Below, piece after piece: positions 17,573-26,181 of a stretch of DNA of 64,000 bases. The notes beneath the pieces are model-generated. The model saw only the letters and a list, made by a program, of their open reading frames with translations, was not told the origin of the DNA and did not search any database. Positions within the stretch are counted from its first letter, which is position 1; the number at the start of each line of letters is the position of its first letter. The stretch is from assembly GCA_965229505.1 (NCBI GenBank), contig OZ245881.1, positions 620,001-684,000 of the forward strand. The letters are read 5' to 3'. Both the position numbers and the translations under genes were made by a program. The DNA is from UBA6059 sp040219045 (GTDB taxonomy: Bacteria > Bacteroidota > Bacteroidia > Cytophagales > Cyclobacteriaceae).

Positions 17573-18336
17573 GTTGTGTGCCATTTAAAAAAAAGACCAC
17601 AGTACCAATTATGATAATGCCTTCAGACAAAGAATACAAAGAGACTAAGCAGATTGTGCTTGGACAGAAGGTAATGAAACCCGAATTCATAGAATTGGCT
17701 GAATGGATTGACAAGACTTATGAAGTCAAAACTACCAATATCATTTATGATACTTTCATCGCTGCAAGGAAGAAACAATCAAGACTTCAGATATGCTTTG
17801 AGTTTGAAAGTGAAAGCTTGAAATTTCAAGATGGACCACTTGGAAATTTCTATGAGACAAAACAAACTGCAATTGCTCAAAAGTTTATGGAAATTCTACG
17901 AACAGAGAAATCAGCTGATAGTGGAAAACTGCTTAATATCTTCAGGACATCAAAATATATAACTGACAATATTCTAATTGTTTTTAGTGCATTCGAGCCA
18001 ATTGCTCGGATTGAAGCAAATGAAAGTGTTCCAGAATCAAAAGTAAAAGCACTCAAACACGAATTGGAAAATAATGACATTTGGGAAATATCTCGAGCTT
18101 TCGGAGGAACAACAATTTTCCTGTACACAGATGAGCAAGTAAAAAAGTACGAGAATTCCGCAGAACATAAAAAATGGACGGACAAGTATTTTGATTTACT
18201 CAGTCAGTATGATGAATTCGGGTATTTTAAACTGGAGTTCTTTTCGGTCTACTTGGACAGCAAGGAAAACTTTGACAATAATTACGAGAGTAATTGGTAC
18301 TATTATTACAAATGAAAAAATTAAAAACGGCACACA
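17573..18336 (+). other. Cassette-like unit 2 (gene 17611 between inverted boxes)
   Basis: The left box GTTGTGTGCC (17573-17582) and right box GGCACACA (18329-18336) are complementary over eight bases, and the first base after the right box (18337) would extend the match to nine. The right box is followed immediately by a group II intron tail starting ATCGAATAG, the same junction geometry as in units 1 and 3. Confidence 0.55.
17611..18315 (+). CDS. Hypothetical cassette-borne protein
   Basis: About 234 residues, charged, with no signal peptide or membrane segment; no family recognised. The middle contains RLQICFEFESESLKFQ and FGGTTIFLYTDEQ, and the C terminus is rich in Tyr and Asn. The GTG at 17578 opens the same frame but lies inside the left boundary box, so ATG 17611 (or 17617) is preferred. 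Base composition is much more AT-rich than the core genes around it, fitting recent acquisition. Confidence 0.65.
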   Translation: MIMPSDKEYKETKQIVLGQKVMKPEFIELAEWIDKTYEVKTTNIIYDTFIAARKKQSRLQICFEFESESLKFQDGPLGNFYETKQTAIAQKFMEILRTEKSADSGKLLNIFRTSKYITDNILIVFSAFEPIARIEANESVPESKVKALKHELENNDIWEISRAFGGTTIFLYTDEQVKKYENSAEHKKWTDKYFDLLSQYDEFGYFKLEFFSVYLDSKENFDNNYESNWYYYYK

Positions 18337-18645
18337 ATCGAATAGACGGCCGTGAGCCATAAGCTCAGGGTGCGCCTCCTTGCAGGCCCCCTCACATGCT
18401 TACACTGAAGCTTCAGCATAGGCGCCACCACTCAGAGTACGATGCTCGCACTGAGCCCGACCTGGAGCGTATCCGTAGAGCATACCCAACCGTTCTTTAC
18501 ACTAAACTTGTTTTTCCTCATTAACTCAAAAGGCTGGCACTGCACTGTCAATTAGGGTGTCATCATTCGAAAAAGATACAAGATCGATCTTGTGCGTCAG
18601 AATTGATCAATAGTCGCCTAATTAGAAATTTCCTAACTTTACTTT
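18316..18645. other. Intergenic region with intron remnant
   Basis: The first half is the group II intron tail 18337-18502. The rest, up to the antitoxin ATG at 18646, shows no gene; it includes the short palindrome AAGATCGATCTT near 18580. Confidence 0.5.
18337..18502 (-). mobile_element. Group II intron 3' remnant (domains V-VI region)
   Basis: The minus strand matches the 3' end of the intron at 44829-45435: terminal CTATTCGAT, the domain VI stem region with TTATGGCTCACGGCCGTC, then a domain V-like hairpin (about 18428-18455, arms CTCAG and CTGAG around GTACGA) and a GTGTAAAGA segment. A 30-base palindromic insert containing CTGAAGCTTCAG separates the two domains, so it cannot be an active ribozyme. 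Confidence 0.65.
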
Positions 18646-18876
18646 ATGGCAACCAAGGAGAAACTCAGAAACTCGATCCTCAACAAGGTCAAGGAACTTT
18701 CGGACGATAAGCTTCCGAACCTTGAGTCCTATCTTAACGATCTGGAACCGCAGTTTTCAACTGAAAAATCAACCTTGTCATTTAGCGGTATTTTTGAAGA
18801 TTTGGAGTTGGATCAACTCACCACTGAACTCCATAAATCCAGAAAAGACAATGGTGATCGAATTCCACAATTTTGA
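18646..18876 (+). CDS. Putative antitoxin of a VapBC-like pair
   Basis: A 76-residue acidic and helical protein (KEKLRNSILNKVKELSDD, then FEDLELDQLTTELHKSRKDN) directly upstream of a PIN-domain toxin. Its TGA stop overlaps the TTG start of that gene (TTGA), giving tight translational coupling. No clear DNA-binding motif is visible, so the antitoxin role rests on size, position and overlap, typical of VapB-like or DUF2281-like partners. Confidence 0.75.
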   Translation: MATKEKLRNSILNKVKELSDDKLPNLESYLNDLEPQFSTEKSTLSFSGIFEDLELDQLTTELHKSRKDNGDRIPQF

Positions 18877-19277
18877 ACCGATCACTTGTTGACACGGACA
18901 TCCTATCCTATTTTCTCAAAGGCAATAAACTAGTCACAAGGAGCTTTGAAGAATACCTTAATGAGTATCGCACAATCACGATTTCCGAGATTACCTATTT
19001 TGAGATTCTCGCCGGACTAACTTTCAAGAAAGCCGGCAAGCAAATTGAGGAATTCGAAACCTTCATTTCAACTTGTGAAATCTTAAAACTTTCAACTTTC
19101 TCGCTAAGGACCTCCGCGACCATCTACGCAGAACTTAGAGATAAAGGAATAACCATTGGAACGGCTAACTTACTTATCGCGGGTATTTCCGTGGCTAATG
19201 AGCTAACGCTGGTAACAAACAATCAGAAACATTTTCAACCGATTTTAGGACTTTCTACTTCCAACTGGAATATCTGA
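18873..19277 (+). CDS. vapC: PIN-domain ribonuclease toxin (VapC-like)
   Basis: 134 residues with the PIN fold: N-terminal SLVDTDILSYFL with the first catalytic Asp, conserved Glu in ITISEITYFEILAGL, and late acidic/Asn positions in TIGTANLLIAGISVANELTLVTNNQKHF. The third position, usually Asp, reads TAN here, so one metal ligand may be replaced; many active VapC proteins have DxLIAA. Toxins of this family cut tRNA or rRNA when not bound by the antitoxin. Start is TTG at 18873, overlapping the antitoxin stop. The pair lies just after the cassette-like stretch. Confidence 0.85.
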   Translation: MNRSLVDTDILSYFLKGNKLVTRSFEEYLNEYRTITISEITYFEILAGLTFKKAGKQIEEFETFISTCEILKLSTFSLRTSATIYAELRDKGITIGTANLLIAGISVANELTLVTNNQKHFQPILGLSTSNWNI

Positions 19278-19298
19278 GCCCCACCTCCCCGAAACAGC

Positions 19299-20318
19299 AT
19301 GACCAAGAAACAAACCACCCTGGTAATCAGAATCCTGTTGGCCGTTGGAACCATAACCTCCCTGTTCTTCGTGCCCTACATTTTGATATGGGCCTGGATA
19401 CTACCACTACCAGACACGGTTCAAGAGCAAGTCAATGAAGCCATTGGTCATGGACTTGATGGTATGATCGTCTATGTGGATAAAGCAGGACAACCGCCAG
19501 CATTCTACTCCGCTGGCTGGCATGACCGGAAGAAGAAAATACCTGCCGACCCGCACGCCCTATTCAAGATTGCCAGTATCAGCAAACTCTACGATGCTGT
19601 GGCGATCACCAAATTGGTCAGTACCGAACGTTTGTCTCTGGATAACAAGCTGGCCGATTACTTCCCGGAGCTTGTCGGAAGAATTGAAAATGCGGAGGAG
19701 ATTACCGTGAGAATGATGGTGCAACACCGGAGCGGCATTCCCAATTTGACTGACACACCGGGCTTCTGGGAAAATCCACCAGCAAGCTCTGAGGAAGCCC
19801 TGGCATTGGTGCTGGATATGCCGGCTAGCTTCGAGCCTGATGAAGATTTTGAATATTCAAACACCAATTATTTGCTGCTGTCAAAAATTATTGAGCAAGT
19901 GGTGGGTTACAGCGGTTTCCAATTCAACAAGGAGGAAATATTGACTCCCCTCGGATTGAAAAATACTTTCGGTTCGCTTAATGAAGTGAATATGGCTGAT
20001 GTGATGAGTGGATATCATGTTGGCTATGAGCCCGATTTAGTAGCTGATGAGCACGGGATGCTAGCTACAGCTGAGGACGTAGGTATTTTTTTGCGGGCAT
20101 TAAACGATGGGTCAGTTTTTAAGGAGGGCGAACAGGAAATCTATTCTTCTATTTACCGATATGAACACACAGGTTGGGTGCCCGGCTATCAGAGTATTGC
20201 CAAATACCACAAAGACATTGATGCAGTGGTTATCCAGTTTAACAACACCACTGGCGGATATCACTGGAATACAGCGGAGATCGTATACAGTCGTATTGTC
20301 AAGATTTTGAGCGATTAG
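19299..20318 (+). CDS. Membrane-anchored serine hydrolase (beta-lactamase family)
   Basis: The N terminus has an uncleaved-looking transmembrane segment (residues about 8-34), then a class C beta-lactamase/PBP4*-type domain. Ser93-Ile-Ser-Lys96 is the SxxK nucleophile motif, YSNTNY supplies the YxN motif and EHTGWVPG the HTG box. At 339 residues it is a minimal domain. The substrate is unknown; peptides or esters are typical. It begins 22 bases after the toxin gene but is not obviously related to it. Confidence 0.88.
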   Translation: MTKKQTTLVIRILLAVGTITSLFFVPYILIWAWILPLPDTVQEQVNEAIGHGLDGMIVYVDKAGQPPAFYSAGWHDRKKKIPADPHALFKIASISKLYDAVAITKLVSTERLSLDNKLADYFPELVGRIENAEEITVRMMVQHRSGIPNLTDTPGFWENPPASSEEALALVLDMPASFEPDEDFEYSNTNYLLLSKIIEQVVGYSGFQFNKEEILTPLGLKNTFGSLNEVNMADVMSGYHVGYEPDLVADEHGMLATAEDVGIFLRALNDGSVFKEGEQEIYSSIYRYEHTGWVPGYQSIAKYHKDIDAVVIQFNNTTGGYHWNTAEIVYSRIVKILSD

Positions 20319-20353
20319 AGAAGCTGTGAAGGTGAATAGAAAACAGCCTCACA

Positions 20354-20379
20354 TTGATCCCGTATTTATATGGGATCAA
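20354..20379. terminator. Hairpin between convergent genes
   Basis: TTGATCCC (20354-20361) and GGGATCAA (20372-20379) form a perfect 8-base stem between the hydrolase and galE, whose 3' ends face each other. A short A-rich run follows on the plus side. Confidence 0.6.
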
Positions 20380-20443
20380 CCAAAAAGGCAAAACCAACAG
20401 TTGCGTCAGGAGGATTATTTAGCTCCAGTGTAAGATGGTAAAT

Positions 20444-21484
20444 CTAGTCTGAGCCATTTTTTCGCAGCTTAGCCAGGCTCTGCTCCCACTTCCAGGTTGA
20501 CTTTACCATATCGGTTAGGTCACGCTCGGTTTTCCAGCCCAGTTCTTCATTGGCAAATGCCGTATCAGCATAGATCTGCACCACGTCCCCCGGTCTGCGA
20601 TCCACGATCTCATAGTTGATCTTGATATCATTGACTTCCTCGAATGCCTTGATCACCTCCAGGACAGTCAGGCCACTTCCGGTTCCAAGGTTGAAGAACT
20701 CATAGTTGGCTTTCTGCTTATTTCCAATGAGCCGCTGCATGCTGACGACATGTGCTTTTGCCAGGTCGACCACATGGATGTAGTCCCTGACTGCAGAGCC
20801 ATCCTTCGTGGGGTAGTCTCCACCAAACACTTTGAGCTGGTCTCTCAGGCCTATGGCGGTCTGGCTTATGAAAGGCATCAGGTTGTTGGGGATTCCGGTA
20901 GGTAACTCTCCGATAAGGCCTGACTCATGCGCACCTACGGGGTTGAAGTATCGCAGGGCGATGGTCTTTTTTGCCTTATTCACTTTCGCGAAATCGCGAA
21001 TGATGTCTTCACTAATCTTCTTGGTGTTGCCGTAGGGTGACTCTGCATCCTTGCGAGGCGTCCGCTCTGAGACGGGTAGCTTGTCGGGCTGACCATAGAC
21101 CGTACATGAGGAAGAAAAGACGAAATTGGGAATCTCAAACTGTTTGGAGCAATCAAGGAGATTGAGCAGTGAAACCAGATTGTCATGATAGTAGAGCAAC
21201 GGCTTCTCGACTGACTCCCCTACCGCCTTCTTAGCAGCAAAATGAATAATGCCGTCAAAGCTGCCTTCTGTGCTGAAGAAATCATCCAGCCGGGACTTGT
21301 CACAAAGATCAAATACATGCAAAGGCACTCGCGTACCCGTAATCTCCTCGATCTTATCAATGACAAGGGCCTGGGAGTTGGAAAGATCATCGATGATCAC
21401 TACGTCCATGCCTTCCTGGATCAGCTCAACTACTGTATGAGAGCCTATGTATCCAGCTCCTCCCGTGACTAGTATCTTGCTCAT
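20444..21484 (-). CDS. galE: UDP-glucose 4-epimerase
   Basis: This 346-residue extended SDR carries the NAD-binding GGAGYIG (residues 8-14), the SSSCTVYG segment (124-131, substrate-contacting Ser/Thr) and the catalytic Tyr151-xxx-Lys155 (YGNTK). Length and the LPTGIPNNLMPFI and GSAVRDYIHVVDLA blocks are diagnostic of GalE. It interconverts UDP-glucose and UDP-galactose for polysaccharide synthesis in the cytoplasm. It stands alone, without other Leloir genes nearby. Confidence 0.95.
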   Translation of the reverse strand: MSKILVTGGAGYIGSHTVVELIQEGMDVVIIDDLSNSQALVIDKIEEITGTRVPLHVFDLCDKSRLDDFFSTEGSFDGIIHFAAKKAVGESVEKPLLYYHDNLVSLLNLLDCSKQFEIPNFVFSSSCTVYGQPDKLPVSERTPRKDAESPYGNTKKISEDIIRDFAKVNKAKKTIALRYFNPVGAHESGLIGELPTGIPNNLMPFISQTAIGLRDQLKVFGGDYPTKDGSAVRDYIHVVDLAKAHVVSMQRLIGNKQKANYEFFNLGTGSGLTVLEVIKAFEEVNDIKINYEIVDRRPGDVVQIYADTAFANEELGWKTERDLTDMVKSTWKWEQSLAKLRKNGSD

Positions 21485-21745
21485 ATGATATTGTAAGTTT
21501 CTTATTTGAACTCAAAGCTTACATTAGTTCTTTGAAAATGAAAGAATGTTTGCGGATTGATGAGTTTAAATCTGAAGAATCGAAAAATTCGAATCCTCCT
21601 TACGCTGAATGATCTGATTTTTGCGTTACGCTCCGCTGATTATTCAAAAGTTAATTCTTCCAGAGGATTTAAAATACTGGCACGGATATCATCAATAATA
21701 AGACAACAGCGATTACCTTGACTATGGTTAACGTTAGTCTACATT

Positions 21746-22363
21746 ATGAACACAAAAGTTACCATATGCCTAATAGGTCTCTTTTTCGGTTCTTCTATCA
21801 TTTCATGTTTCTATAGCTCAGAAAACTGCAATGATATACTTCCGTATTTTGAAATAACTGGAATTGAAGCATCCAATGGACGTGTGACTGGGATTAAAAA
21901 CCATCCTGGCGCTATTATCGCTGATAACGAGTGGGTGGAATGGGAACGCCTCATTATAGGGTTCAATTTTCAATTGGATTATATCGCTGCAAAGACCAGC
22001 GCCTATGTTGCCATTCTTATGGCTTCCGACGATGATTGCATCGGGGACGGACATATGGGTGCCAAGGTTGGTGTCGACAGGTTATTCTTAAGAACATTGG
22101 AAGACTATAACCAAACCTATCAGGCGGGTGATACTATCAATCCTATAGTACTGGTGGCCTCATGGAGAGCTGGTAACACCGAACTGGATTCAATAGCTCA
22201 GTACATAGCACTTAATGAAGAACGAATTACCACCGAAGGGATTTCATTTATGCTCAGTGAACCGCCTGACGAGCGCATCGTCACTAGATTTGAACTGACC
22301 TATATTCTAAAGGATAATACCATTTTTAGAGCAACTTCTCCACCAGTGACCATCTTGCGGTAA
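21746..22363 (+). CDS. Hypothetical lipoprotein (DUF5034-like)
   Basis: 205 residues with a lipoprotein signal (SIISC, Cys21). The mature start NCNDILPYFEITGIEA and the pattern of beta strands ending RFELTYILKDNTIFRATSPPVTI resemble small Bacteroidota lipoproteins annotated DUF5034; that assignment is from memory and unsure. No catalytic residues stand out. The gene is isolated, with 261 bases of gene-free DNA before it. Confidence 0.7.
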   Translation: MNTKVTICLIGLFFGSSIISCFYSSENCNDILPYFEITGIEASNGRVTGIKNHPGAIIADNEWVEWERLIIGFNFQLDYIAAKTSAYVAILMASDDDCIGDGHMGAKVGVDRLFLRTLEDYNQTYQAGDTINPIVLVASWRAGNTELDSIAQYIALNEERITTEGISFMLSEPPDERIVTRFELTYILKDNTIFRATSPPVTILR

Positions 22364-22409
22364 AGCTTTCCCAATTTGGGTATGGAATGTCCATGAACTA
22401 CCTTGAAGC

Positions 22410-22742
22410 ATGGCAACAGACAAAGCATTCGTAGCGTATGTGGTGGAGCAAACCAGCGGGGCGGGAGAGATTACCGCCCGACCGATGTTTGGCGAGTATG
22501 GTATCTACATAGGCACCAAGATCTTCGGCCTGATCTGCAACAACAAACTCTTCATTAAACCCACAGAAGCAGGAAGATCATTTATCGGAGATGTGGTGGA
22601 GGCACCAGCGTATCCAGGGTCTAAGAACTTCTTTCTGATCGAGGCACAGCTCGAAGATCGCGATTGGATGGCCGAGCTCATCATTGCCAGCGAGAAGGAG
22701 CTGCCCGAGCCTAAGCCAAAGAAGAAGAAATCAACCAAGTAA
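22410..22742 (+). CDS. TfoX/Sxy N-terminal domain protein
   Basis: 110 residues comprising only the TfoX N-terminal domain: ITARPMFGEYGIYIGTKIFGLI, NNKLFIKPTEAGR, and a C-terminal ISEKELPEPK-like basic tail rich in Lys. Full-length TfoX regulates competence in gammaproteobacteria, but stand-alone N-terminal domains in Bacteroidota have no known role. It lies 57 bases before ada; co-transcription is possible although ada has its own promoter-like box. Confidence 0.88.
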   Translation: MATDKAFVAYVVEQTSGAGEITARPMFGEYGIYIGTKIFGLICNNKLFIKPTEAGRSFIGDVVEAPAYPGSKNFFLIEAQLEDRDWMAELIIASEKELPEPKPKKKKSTK

Positions 22743-22787
22743 AAAATGCTTGTTCATTTTTCGGTAGCAGCACATGAAAGCGCATTC

Positions 22788-22795
22788 TACTTTTG
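22788..22795 (+). promoter_or_regulatory. Bacteroidota -7 box candidate before ada
   Basis: TACTTTTG fits TAnnTTTG and lies four bases before the ada ATG, implying a very short leader. No good TTTG -33 box is seen at the expected distance, so this is weak. Confidence 0.35.
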
Positions 22796-22799
22796 ACCT

Positions 22800-23870
22800 A
22801 TGGAAAGTCAATTAACATTCGAGCAGAAGTACGACATCATTGTAGCCAAGGACACAAGCTATGAAGGCATCTTCTATACAGCAGTGAAGACCACCGGCAT
22901 TTTTTGCAGGCCCAGCTGTACGGCACGTAAGCCCAAAATAGAGAATGTGCTGTTTTACGATAGTACCCATGAGGCCATCGTCAATGGGTTCCGGCCATGC
23001 AAAGTCTGCAAGCCCATAGCCCAAGCCGAGGAAACGCCGGACTATATTCAATCAATCCTGGACGAACTAAACAAACACCCTTTCAAGAAAATCAAGGACG
23101 GGGACCTACGTAATAGAGGTATTGCGCCGAGTAAAATCAGACGATGGTTCAAAAAGCACCACCAGCTTACTTTCCATGGTTATCAGCGGATGTTGCGGAT
23201 CAACTCTGCCTATACCAGGATCACCGAGGGTCAGCCCATCACCTCCGCGGCTTTTGGCAGTGGTTTCGAATCTCTGAGTGGGTTCAACAGTAGCTATCAA
23301 AATGTCTTTGGCAGCTCTCCTACGCAGACTCAAAAAGGTGTCATCAACATCATCAGGCTGTCTACTCCTCTTGGCCCTATGTTTGGCTGTGCTACCGCAA
23401 AAGGCGTCTGTCTGTTGGAGTTTACTGACCGCAAAATGCTCGAGACGGAGTTCAAGCAACTGACGCGCCGACTCGGTATGGTCATCCTACCGGGAATGAA
23501 CGAACACCTCAAGCAGCTTAAGCGGGAGCTCGAGGAATACTTCGATGGCAGCAGGACAGCATTCGCGGTAGCGCTGGATACTCCGGGTACGGAGTTTCAA
23601 AAGGCAGTATGGACTATCCTTAGGCAAATTCCTCACGGTGAGACTCGCTCGTATCAAGAGCAAGCCTTAGCGCTCGGAAAGCCCAATGCGGTACGCGCCG
23701 TGGCGAGTGCCAATGGAATGAATCGAATATCTATAATCATCCCATGTCATCGAGTCATCGGTAAGGATGGTCAACTGACAGGATACGGTGGTGGGCTCGA
23801 AAGGAAACGGTGGCTATTGAATTTCGAACAAAAGAAACCTCAAGAGTCTCAAGCCCTATTGTTTAGCTAA
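22800..23870 (+). CDS. ada: Ada: methyl sensor, AraC regulator and O6-methylguanine-DNA methyltransferase
   Basis: This 356-residue protein contains all three Ada parts. The zinc domain has Cys36, Cys40, Cys67 and Cys70 (FCRPSC, PCKVC); the methyl-accepting Cys of E. coli Ada corresponds to Cys36. An AraC-type helix-turn-helix follows (about 85-175), then the methyltransferase with active-site Cys316 in IIPCHRVIG. It repairs alkylated DNA and, once methylated, activates its own regulon. The truncated AlkB-like gene at 59460 is a natural candidate partner pathway elsewhere in the window. Confidence 0.95.
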   Translation: MESQLTFEQKYDIIVAKDTSYEGIFYTAVKTTGIFCRPSCTARKPKIENVLFYDSTHEAIVNGFRPCKVCKPIAQAEETPDYIQSILDELNKHPFKKIKDGDLRNRGIAPSKIRRWFKKHHQLTFHGYQRMLRINSAYTRITEGQPITSAAFGSGFESLSGFNSSYQNVFGSSPTQTQKGVINIIRLSTPLGPMFGCATAKGVCLLEFTDRKMLETEFKQLTRRLGMVILPGMNEHLKQLKRELEEYFDGSRTAFAVALDTPGTEFQKAVWTILRQIPHGETRSYQEQALALGKPNAVRAVASANGMNRISIIIPCHRVIGKDGQLTGYGGGLERKRWLLNFEQKKPQESQALLFS

Positions 23871-23903
23871 GTCGGCCAATGGTGTTGATAAAGTGCCGAT
23901 CCA

Positions 23904-24767
23904 TTAGCCATTGATCGCAATGGACATTTTATCCGCGATTTTACCCTCGCTTATGAGCACCATAGAGTTGACCGGAATGGGCGACCAACCCGGGTCGTTG
24001 CTCAACGGTTCCGAACTGATGATCACTGCCTTCTCATGCTCGCCAGGGTCAATCATATGGCATACACCATCCTCACAGGTGTACCGCTTACCCAGATTGA
24101 GGTAGAGCGAGTCAGCCTCTGACGGATCATCTGTTGTCAATCGTAGTGCTACCGCCAGATGACCGTCAGTCAAGACCATGTTCATGTAGGAATGCTCCTC
24201 CACGCCATGTTCATTGCAGAGCTTAAGCACTTGCTTCACCGCTCCCATCATTGCGGTAGGTAGCCTATCCCATGGCTCCAGCTGCGTAGTAGCCCTGAGC
24301 TCATCAATGACCAGAGCAAAAAAATGCTCAGAATCCGTCGTGCCTTTAATGTGGGCAAAAGCTTCATCAGACAGTCCACTGAGTAGGGCTCTTCTGATCT
24401 TGGCAAAGCCGCCAATGTCCCCGTTGTGCATGAAGGCGAACTGCTGCCACTTGAATGGATGGCAGTTCGTTTCGCTGACGGTGAGCCCCTGTGTAGCTGC
24501 CCGCACATGCGCCATGATACAGTTGGCTTCAATGATCCGGCCCAGCTCCCGCAGGTTGGTATTGCTCCAGGCAGGAGAGATCGACTTAAACAATGCAGGC
24601 TCGGGAGATATCGATAAATCGTACCAGGCCAGCCCAAACCCATCGCCATTCAACGGCTCATCCCGCTCTTCCGATGCAAAGCTCTGATTGATGAGGGAGT
24701 GCCTGGGTTCTATGATCAGGGAGCCAATACCAATCGGCCGACCCTGGTAAAATGTGAAGCGACACAT
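23904..24767 (-). CDS. Class II glutamine amidotransferase (EgtC/YafJ-like)
   Basis: 287 residues. Cys2 (MCRF) is the N-terminal nucleophile of the Ntn-hydrolase fold; NGDGFGLAWY, AHVRAATQG, NCHPF and FMHNGDIGGF are the glutaminase motifs. DSEHFFALV and a beta-rich C terminus complete it. The family releases ammonia from glutamine or hydrolyses gamma-glutamyl bonds; EgtC acts in ergothioneine synthesis, but no egt genes are adjacent, so the substrate stays open. It is convergent with ada. Confidence 0.9.
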   Translation of the reverse strand: MCRFTFYQGRPIGIGSLIIEPRHSLINQSFASEERDEPLNGDGFGLAWYDLSISPEPALFKSISPAWSNTNLRELGRIIEANCIMAHVRAATQGLTVSETNCHPFKWQQFAFMHNGDIGGFAKIRRALLSGLSDEAFAHIKGTTDSEHFFALVIDELRATTQLEPWDRLPTAMMGAVKQVLKLCNEHGVEEHSYMNMVLTDGHLAVALRLTTDDPSEADSLYLNLGKRYTCEDGVCHMIDPGEHEKAVIISSEPLSNDPGWSPIPVNSMVLISEGKIADKMSIAING

Positions 24768-25071
24768 AGTCTATTGAAGATAGTGATTTTCTCAATTGAA
24801 ATGACAAATTCGGTGAAGCAGTCAGCATTTCAATTAACCTAACGTCAGTTCGATATAAGAGTCAATTTTTATTCAAAAATGGCACGAATAGTCTCCTTTA
24901 GGGAGGAGAAAGAGGTGGGTCAATAATCAAATTGTCATTTTTGAATCAAACTTGACATAAAGAGAAAATGATTTCTCAAAAACCCACCCCCAGCCCCTCC
25001 AGGGATGGGATTGATGGCATTTTCTCTTTACTCTTACACCGAACTCAGGTTAACCTACGGTCATATCGAAC
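24768..25071. other. Intergenic region with inverted repeats
   Basis: No gene. It contains TAAAGAGAAAATG (24958-24970) and its exact complement CATTTTCTCTTTA (25018-25030), plus GGTGGGT (24914-24920) paired with ACCCACC (24982-24988), enclosing a C-rich ACCCACCCCCAGCCCCTCC segment. Confidence 0.6.
24958..25030. repeat. 13-bp perfect inverted repeat around a C-rich core
   Basis: Arms 24958-24970 and 25018-25030 are perfectly complementary over 13 bases. The core includes CCCACCCCCAGCCCCTCC, a motif I associate with dispersed intergenic repeats in Bacteroidota. It could be a small non-autonomous element or a scar. Confidence 0.65.
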
Positions 25072-26169
25072 TCACTCCGAAAAAGTCACCAAATCGATCA
25101 CTTCCAAATCCAGCCAGTGAAATGCTCCTGCATTATCTATCCAGGAGACCTTACACCTATTGGGTAGATACTGACCAGCCGTATGCGTGTGCGATATCAT
25201 TTCCACGCGCCAAAGGGCTTCCTCAGATGAATCACTGCCTCCCCGATACCTCATGGATTCAAAAGAGAGGATATCCCCTGCTTCACTAAATTCGAAAAGG
25301 CCTGAAACAGAAACATCAGCCAAAGTCAGCGTAGCTTTTGAAGTAAGCGGCCCGCTATCTTCCCATACGATCGACTCATCTACGGCTCCTGAAGGAAACC
25401 AACACATTTCTGCTAAGTACCTAATCATGGCTCCAGTGTTCATTTTGTGATTGGGGCTTTCATTGACAACATCCAGCAGAGAAAGCAACTTAATTTTCAT
25501 TGATCCCTTTCCTTCATACAACAAGTCTCTCGCTCTTAAATGAACAAGTGACATCAATTGCACCTTAGCAGTCCATAGAAATGAATGACTGCTCGTATTA
25601 AAATATTGAAGTGCGGTAAATGGCGTCCAGGGTTTGTCTGGATCCGTTCTCATTTTACCCCTTTGCGACAATTGAAGTTGTCTGATTGCTGGCTTTCCAA
25701 CCACTCCCGATTTTGTAAGCCATCTTTGGACAATAAGTGGTAAATGGCCAATGTCATCATTGGTGATAACCTCTTGAGAACTCTGGGTAGTAGGATAGAG
25801 TGACGTTCTGACTTTTTGAGTGTACTGATCAAACCAATAATCGCCAAGCCCGGGCAAGACCCAAAGTAAAACTACGATGTTGATAATGGTGCCATACTTA
25901 GCATCTTCCCAGTGCCTTATGATCAGGTACTGAGAGCAACCCAAGCCAACAATGCCAACTATCGGCCATATAGATTCATTGGACCAATACAATCCGACCA
26001 AGAGGAGCAGGAGGAGTCCTGTCAGCAACCACAGCACTCCAGCTGATCGTGTTACCTCACCTGCGGCACCAGCAACTCTCACTAGTCCAAAACCCCTTGC
26101 AAAGCCTAAAAAATGGATAAAGGCATGCAGAGATAATATCACCAGCAGTATTATTCTGAACACTCCCAA
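25072..26169 (-). CDS. Membrane protein with DUF6544-like domain
   Basis: 365 residues. The first 120 form four or five transmembrane helices (ILLVILSLHAFIHFLGFARG, a leucine-rich helix LLTGLLLLLLVGLYW, and IINIVVLLWVLPGLG). The rest is a soluble domain with PLIVQRWL, RQLQLSQRGKMR, TPFTALQYF and the WFPSGAVDESIVWED block, as in DUF6544/DUF6920 proteins, which have no known activity. The start overlaps nothing; the barrel gene 26182-26802 lies immediately upstream on the same strand, 12 bases away, suggesting one message. Confidence 0.85.
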   Translation of the reverse strand: MGVFRIILLVILSLHAFIHFLGFARGFGLVRVAGAAGEVTRSAGVLWLLTGLLLLLLVGLYWSNESIWPIVGIVGLGCSQYLIIRHWEDAKYGTIINIVVLLWVLPGLGDYWFDQYTQKVRTSLYPTTQSSQEVITNDDIGHLPLIVQRWLTKSGVVGKPAIRQLQLSQRGKMRTDPDKPWTPFTALQYFNTSSHSFLWTAKVQLMSLVHLRARDLLYEGKGSMKIKLLSLLDVVNESPNHKMNTGAMIRYLAEMCWFPSGAVDESIVWEDSGPLTSKATLTLADVSVSGLFEFSEAGDILSFESMRYRGGSDSSEEALWRVEMISHTHTAGQYLPNRCKVSWIDNAGAFHWLDLEVIDLVTFSE

Positions 26170-26181
26170 TTTGATTTTGTA

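Larger units (their letters stand above)
17184..17610. other. Repeat-filled intergenic region
   Basis: It contains a group II intron tail (17197-17265), a hairpin with arms CAGATGT and ACATCTG near 17268-17290, repeat A copy 2 (17318-17491) and the boundary box GTTGTGTGCC (17573-17582) of the next gene. No gene is seen. Confidence 0.6.

Noticed and set aside
17578..17610. GTG start for the 17611 gene
   Set aside because: It lies inside the left boundary box GTTGTGTGCC; the ATG at 17611 is the better start.
24214..24687. Plus-strand frame of 157 codons
   Set aside because: Antisense to the class II amidotransferase, whose Ntn-hydrolase motifs are unambiguous.
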